Of a stretch of DNA of 64,000 nucleotides, positions 60,974 through 64,000 are shown one piece after another. This DNA is from Planctomycetales bacterium. GTDB taxonomy: Bacteria; Planctomycetota; Planctomycetia; Planctomycetales; Planctomycetaceae. The notes under the pieces were generated by a model, which made no database searches, was not told the origin of the DNA, and was given only the letters and a program-made list of their open reading frames with translations. The position numbers were made by a program, and so were the translations under genes. Position 1 is the stretch's first letter; every line of letters begins with the position of its first letter. The stretch spans positions 48,001-112,000 of the forward strand of contig JANQPT010000016.1 in assembly GCA_028285345.1 (NCBI GenBank), given 5' to 3'.

Positions 60974-61429
60974 TCACTCGTCGGCGCCGCTAGCGGCGAA
61001 ACTGATCGACTGGAATTTCGCCGCATGGCAGATGTCATAGACCCGAATCATGTCTCCGACCGGCACGTCGCCCGCGATATCCAGAATCACCGGGCTATCC
61101 GCGGCCAATTCCGCGATTCCCGTTAGCACCTCGTTCAGCCTGTCGAAACTGTCGTACTCGCGCTCGTTCAATTCGATCAGCGTCCGACCATCGTCCGCCC
61201 GCGTCAGATAGATCCACATCTTGTCCTTGGGAACATAATCCTCGGGCGGCGGAACCGGGGCTTCAATGCTCCCCGCCGGCGGCATCTCCGTCGGCAGCAG
61301 GTCTTCAATCGTCTGTCCGCTCGCCGCACAGACGAAAAAGATCAGCAGCAGAAAGACCACGTCGATCATCGGCGTCATCGAGCCGGTCGCGGAGAGTTCG
61401 TCGGCGGGCGGATAGGGAGGACGTTTCAC
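60974..61429 (-). CDS. exbD: ExbD/TolR family protein, second copy
   Basis: The 151-residue protein starts at GTG 61429 and has a short cytoplasmic segment, one membrane helix containing the proton-path Asp (SMTPMIDVVFLLLIFFVCAASG) and a periplasmic ExbD/TolR domain (IYLTRADDGRTLIELNEREYDSFDRLNEVLTGIAELAADSPVILDIAGDVPVGDMIRVYDICHAAKFQSISF). It couples the proton gradient to an outer-membrane or cell-envelope partner with ExbB. It is 18 bases downstream of exbD1. Confidence 0.9.
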   Translation of the reverse strand: MKRPPYPPADELSATGSMTPMIDVVFLLLIFFVCAASGQTIEDLLPTEMPPAGSIEAPVPPPEDYVPKDKMWIYLTRADDGRTLIELNEREYDSFDRLNEVLTGIAELAADSPVILDIAGDVPVGDMIRVYDICHAAKFQSISFAASGADE

Positions 61430-61447
61430 GGTCTTGAAATCCGTCGC

Positions 61448-61867
61448 TCAGCGCACGGGCAGCACGGCCCAGTTGATTTTGGTAATGCCCGCTTCGACGC
61501 AGGCCAACATCAGCGGCTCGACCGCACGGTACGGCACAGTTCGATCCGCACGAATCTGTACTTCCATTTCCTCGTCGCCGGCATCCTCTTTCGACTTGAG
61601 AATCAACTCCGCCAATTGTGGCAGCAAGACTTCATTGCCGCCCACGAAATACAGTTCTTCTGCAGTGACTGTGACAACGACCCGTTTGGGGAGTTGCGAC
61701 TCCTCGAGCTGGCGCGATGCCTCCGGCAATTCCACCGCCTGAGCCGTTTCCGATCGTGCCAGATGGCTGGCCGCGAGGAAGAAGATGATCAGCAAGAAAA
61801 CGATATCGATGAGCGGCGTAATGTTGAAATGCAGCCCGCGCTCGCGCTTTCGGAGGGGCACTTTCAC
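61448..61867 (-). CDS. exbD: ExbD/TolR family protein, first copy
   Basis: The 139-residue protein starts at GTG 61867, overlapping the exbB stop as GTGA, and has [22 protein letters not shown] with the conserved Asp. Its periplasmic domain reads [72 protein letters not shown]. It forms the ion-driven complex with ExbB and the second ExbD. Two ExbD copies with one ExbB are a common planctomycete arrangement. No TonB gene is in the window. Confidence 0.92.
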   Translation of the reverse strand: MKVPLRKRERGLHFNITPLIDIVFLLIIFFLAASHLARSETAQAVELPEASRQLEESQLPKRVVVTVTAEELYFVGGNEVLLPQLAELILKSKEDAGDEEMEVQIRADRTVPYRAVEPLMLACVEAGITKINWAVLPVR

Positions 61868-62736
61868 GTCTGCTCCTCCGGCCCGCTGTTGCCGTTCGTG
61901 GGCTCCGGTTGTGGCGGAAGCGACGTCACCGGCTGGACTTGGATCGGGGCAGCAGGTACCGACTTCTCGTCGGCTGACTTCGAGCCGGTCTCGACCTGTT
62001 TCTTCTGGCGCAGGCGGCGCTGCGCGATGTTCCGCTTGTATTTGGTGAATACGTGTTCGGCCATCAGCGTCGACTCAGCGACCAGTTCGTCGACCCGATT
62101 GCGAAAGATGGCAAACGCCGCCAGCGCCGGCACCGCGACGCTCAAACCCAAAAACGTTGTTATCAGCGCCCGGTAAATCCCCGGCGCGAGTTCCGAGACC
62201 TGCGGATTGGCCTTCGCCTCGAATTCCATAAACGCTTCGATCATGCCCCAGACCGTCCCCAGCAATCCCAGCATAGGCGCCAAGGTGCCGATGACGGAGA
62301 GATATTCGATCTTGCGGAACAGCCGCGCGGCCTGCTCCATGCTGGCATCCTCGACCGCTTTTTCCACGGCCGAGTAGCCCATTTCGACTTCTGCCAGCCC
62401 TGAGCTAATCAAATAGCCCAGAAAACTGGGCTGCAGTTTGCACTGTTGATCCGCCTGCGCGTATTGCTGCAAGCCGACGAGGCGGTGGGCCTCTTCGGCC
62501 AGCCCGTGCGGCATCAGGGCGGCGCGGCGGATGGAGAGCAGATGCTCAAACACCAGCGCGATCATCGCCACGCTGAGGCCGATGATGATGAACCCCACAT
62601 ACCCGCCGTCCTGGACCAGCTCCTTGAAACTTCTGCGGGCGGTCTCGGGATTCTCCTGCGCCAAAGCGGGCTGGGCCGTTATGAGATACAGGCAGCCTCC
62701 CAGGAACAAAATGGCGGCTAGTCGTCGAGCATGCAT
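61864..62736 (-). CDS. exbB: MotA/TolQ/ExbB proton-channel protein
   Basis: The 290-residue protein has a signal-like N-terminus (about 1-26), one membrane helix ([21 protein letters not shown]), a cytoplasmic loop and two more helices containing [28 protein letters not shown] and [27 protein letters not shown]. These are the conserved TolQ/ExbB residues. The C-terminus is a charged, Pro-rich tail (about 230-290). It is first in a three-gene unit with the two ExbD proteins; GAGGACG precedes the ATG. Confidence 0.94.
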   Translation of the reverse strand: MHARRLAAILFLGGCLYLITAQPALAQENPETARRSFKELVQDGGYVGFIIIGLSVAMIALVFEHLLSIRRAALMPHGLAEEAHRLVGLQQYAQADQQCKLQPSFLGYLISSGLAEVEMGYSAVEKAVEDASMEQAARLFRKIEYLSVIGTLAPMLGLLGTVWGMIEAFMEFEAKANPQVSELAPGIYRALITTFLGLSVAVPALAAFAIFRNRVDELVAESTLMAEHVFTKYKRNIAQRRLRQKKQVETGSKSADEKSVPAAPIQVQPVTSLPPQPEPTNGNSGPEEQT

Positions 62737-63063
62737 CGGTCTCGTCCTCTAGAATCGCAGGCCGCACACCCTCCCGGGACGCGAAATCAGCCGTGGTGGA
62801 TCTCCTTCGATGGGCCGCCGTATTAGTGCACCCGCTGAAATAAGAAAAGGGCAATCCTGAACTAAGGGGTACGCGGACCGCGGCCTACAGTTTACACAAT
62901 TGCACGGCGATTGGCTGGCAAATCGCGGTTTTTTCGCAGTTTTCGCGTGCGGATGAGCGGCGGCGAGTCTGGTTCTGGTTTACGGTCGCTGGATCGATGC
63001 GTGATCTGACGACTCTCTGCGGATGTGATGTCGAGCTCCGTTCCCGCAATTGCCGTCAGCTCG
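62737..63063. other. Gene-free stretch upstream of exbB
   Basis: About 327 bases. A weak GCGATT/AATCGC stem with six T residues (62907-62934, rightward) has no rightward gene before it, so it is not counted as a terminator. The exbB promoter presumably lies in this interval. Confidence 0.4.
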
Positions 63064-63261
63064 TCAGAATAGTTTCTTGACGTTAAGTCCGTGTCCCTTC
63101 ACTCGGCGCGTAGATAGGACTTTGGGTCGACCGATCTTGTAGTGTTTAGGATGGCTGCGTCGTGAACAATAGCAGTCCTCGCACATTTGGGCGTAGACAG
63201 CCAACTCGTTTTGCTGCAACACCTTCCGGCATTTCTCACATCGCGGCAATTCCTGGCTCAC
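63064..63261 (-). CDS. Small zinc-ribbon protein coupled to the PQQ-type gene
   Basis: The 65-residue protein starts at GTG 63261, which overlaps the upstream stop as GTGA, and has two Cys pairs (CEKCRKVLQQNELAVYAQMCEDCYCSRRSHP) of treble-clef or zinc-ribbon type, then a basic C-terminus (YKIGRPKVLSTRRVKGHGLNVKKLF). Basic tail plus Zn fits nucleic-acid or protein binding. A longer start further upstream would overlap the neighbouring gene more and adds no similarity. Function unknown. Confidence 0.65.
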   Translation of the reverse strand: MSQELPRCEKCRKVLQQNELAVYAQMCEDCYCSRRSHPKHYKIGRPKVLSTRRVKGHGLNVKKLF

Positions 63262-64000
63262 TTTGACGTACTCGCTTTCCGTGGGGGGAGATCGCGCGTG
63301 GCGACGTAGGCTTTGCCACCAGCGATTGTCGGCCAAGGGGCACCGAATGGTCCGCAATCGAAGGACCAGATCAGCTTGCCGTCTTTGGCTCTCAGCGCGA
63401 AGAGGTCTTCGTAGCAGGTCATATAGAGGACCTCGCCCACGCGTCCCACCCGGATCCAGGGGCTGTCATATCGGCGAATCTTCTGGCGGGGCAGATTAGT
63501 TTCCCACAGGACTTTGCCCGACTTCGGATGAAGGGCAAAGAGGACTTGATCGGTTGAGACCAGCACCCGTTCGCCATCGACGGCGATTCCGGTATAGACT
63601 GATCTTCCTAAGCTCTCGATTCTCCGCTTCGGCTCAAATTTCCAGGCGAGCTTCTTTGACTTAAGGCTCCAAGCATAGACCTCGCCGAAGTACGTATCGC
63701 GAACGTACCCACCTGAATACGTAAATATCGCCAGATCACCAAAGATGTTCAGATCGTAGGCATAGTCATCGAGCCGTTTGAGAATGATTTCCTGTCCATC
63801 TTTGATGGTCGTGAGATGCCGCGTGTTTCCTGGAGAGTATTCGAACTTCGTCCCGTCGGGTGCGGCCAAATTCCTTGGCAACTTCTGCAGAGGAAGGATT
63901 TCTTCTCTGGCCGTTTCGCCAATTGCGCCGGACCGTTTGCTCAAATCGCCTGTATTGCGATTGAAGCGATAGATCACTCTTTTCGGTTTCTCATCGTTTC
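63258..64000 (-). CDS. PQQ-type beta-propeller protein, 5' end outside window
   Basis: The frame is open to the right edge of the window, giving about 247 codons. It carries repeated propeller blades: GEVYAWSLKSKKLAWKFEP, VYTGIAVDGERVLVSTDQVLFALHPKSGKVLWETNLPRQ, VLYMTCYEDLFALRAKDGKLIWSFDCG and GAPWPTIAGGKAYVAT. The LFALHPKSGKVLWE and LFALRAKDGKLIWSFD blades are the PQQ/BamB-like tryptophan-docking pattern. It may be an exported or cytoplasmic propeller in the missing part. The stop is shared with the zinc-ribbon gene start. Confidence 0.75.
   Translation of the reverse strand, partial: NDEKPKRVIYRFNRNTGDLSKRSGAIGETAREEILPLQKLPRNLAAPDGTKFEYSPGNTRHLTTIKDGQEIILKRLDDYAYDLNIFGDLAIFTYSGGYVRDTYFGEVYAWSLKSKKLAWKFEPKRRIESLGRSVYTGIAVDGERVLVSTDQVLFALHPKSGKVLWETNLPRQKIRRYDSPWIRVGRVGEVLYMTCYEDLFALRAKDGKLIWSFDCGPFGAPWPTIAGGKAYVATRDLPPRKASTSK

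Noticed and set aside
62907..62934. GCGATT/AATCGC stem with six T residues
   Set aside because: There is no rightward gene upstream of it, and the leftward neighbours would need the T-run on the other side.
1..64000. tRNA or rRNA genes and CRISPR arrays
   Set aside because: I read the intergenic stretches for TTCGA/GGTTC arms, conserved rRNA segments and regularly spaced identical repeats and found none.

Overview
The window looks like a chromosomal segment of a planctomycete, probably a Planctomycetaceae-type member of the order Planctomycetales. The evidence is lineage-typical families rather than rRNA: a PSCyt1/DUF1549/DUF1553 protein paired with a DUF1501 Tat-exported protein, a TIGR03067 lipoprotein, a DUF1559 prepilin-like protein, a PEP-CTERM protein, an RTX protein opening with LEDRRLMAG, tandem membrane-anchored leucine-rich repeat (LRR) proteins, HpnE, a DUF6268-type outer-membrane barrel, and many short or non-ATG-started genes. 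Base composition is moderately GC-rich with no large switch. The stretch around 32.8-33.6 kb is visibly more AT-rich. I found no rRNA, tRNA, CRISPR array, phage block or complete insertion sequence.

Layout. 0-4 kb: small exported proteins, a PEP-CTERM gene behind an intrinsic terminator, and a response regulator fused to an anti-sigma-type ATPase. 4-10.8 kb: NAD-type formate dehydrogenase catalytic subunit next to the CstA transporter, divergent from MgtE, then a PaiB-like flavin protein. 11-22.4 kb: the DUF1501/DUF1553 pair, a TrkA-linked K+ channel, HpnE, a membrane C39-like protein, a beta-propeller protein, a DUF457 protein and a double parvulin lipoprotein. 22.5-31.3 kb: an RTX protein, an ECF sigma factor/membrane protein/exported protein unit, a divergent Nramp relative, an esterase and threonine dehydratase. 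31.6-34.1 kb: an SH3-like protein, an ATP-grasp, a DUF4303-like protein and a SRPBCC protein. 34.1-38.5 kb: NuoE-NuoF fusion, ThuA and an M28/PDZ peptidase. 38.7-43.6 kb: a Clp_N-ThiD2-ThiE fusion divergent from clpC. 43.6-54.4 kb: methyltransferase, a second Nramp relative coupled to an amidohydrolase, an aminotransferase, tandem LRR proteins and a DUF1559 prepilin. 54.5-64 kb: mntR with two operators, prs, a shortened glmU, an outer-membrane barrel, ExbB-ExbD-ExbD and a truncated PQQ-type propeller.

How genes work together. Most genes are housekeeping or envelope functions in units of one to three. Formate dehydrogenase appears split: the Mo/Fe-S subunit is at 4-6.8 kb and a NuoEF-type NAD module at 34-35.8 kb. 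The sigma factor, its membrane partner and the exported protein at 23.9-26.4 kb form a leftward unit. ExbB/ExbD/ExbD is an energy-transduction module. GlmU and Prs lie close together as in Bacillus, but a membrane gene on the other strand separates them.

The most unusual content is (1) the Clp N-domain fused to thiamine enzymes beside the ClpC unfoldase, (2) several families of short palindromic repeats, three of which share a GGGTG(G/C)C terminus, and (3) repeat DNA that has become coding sequence in the second Nramp gene, extending it to an ATGA overlap with the next gene. All functional calls rest on reading motifs by eye; no database search was run.
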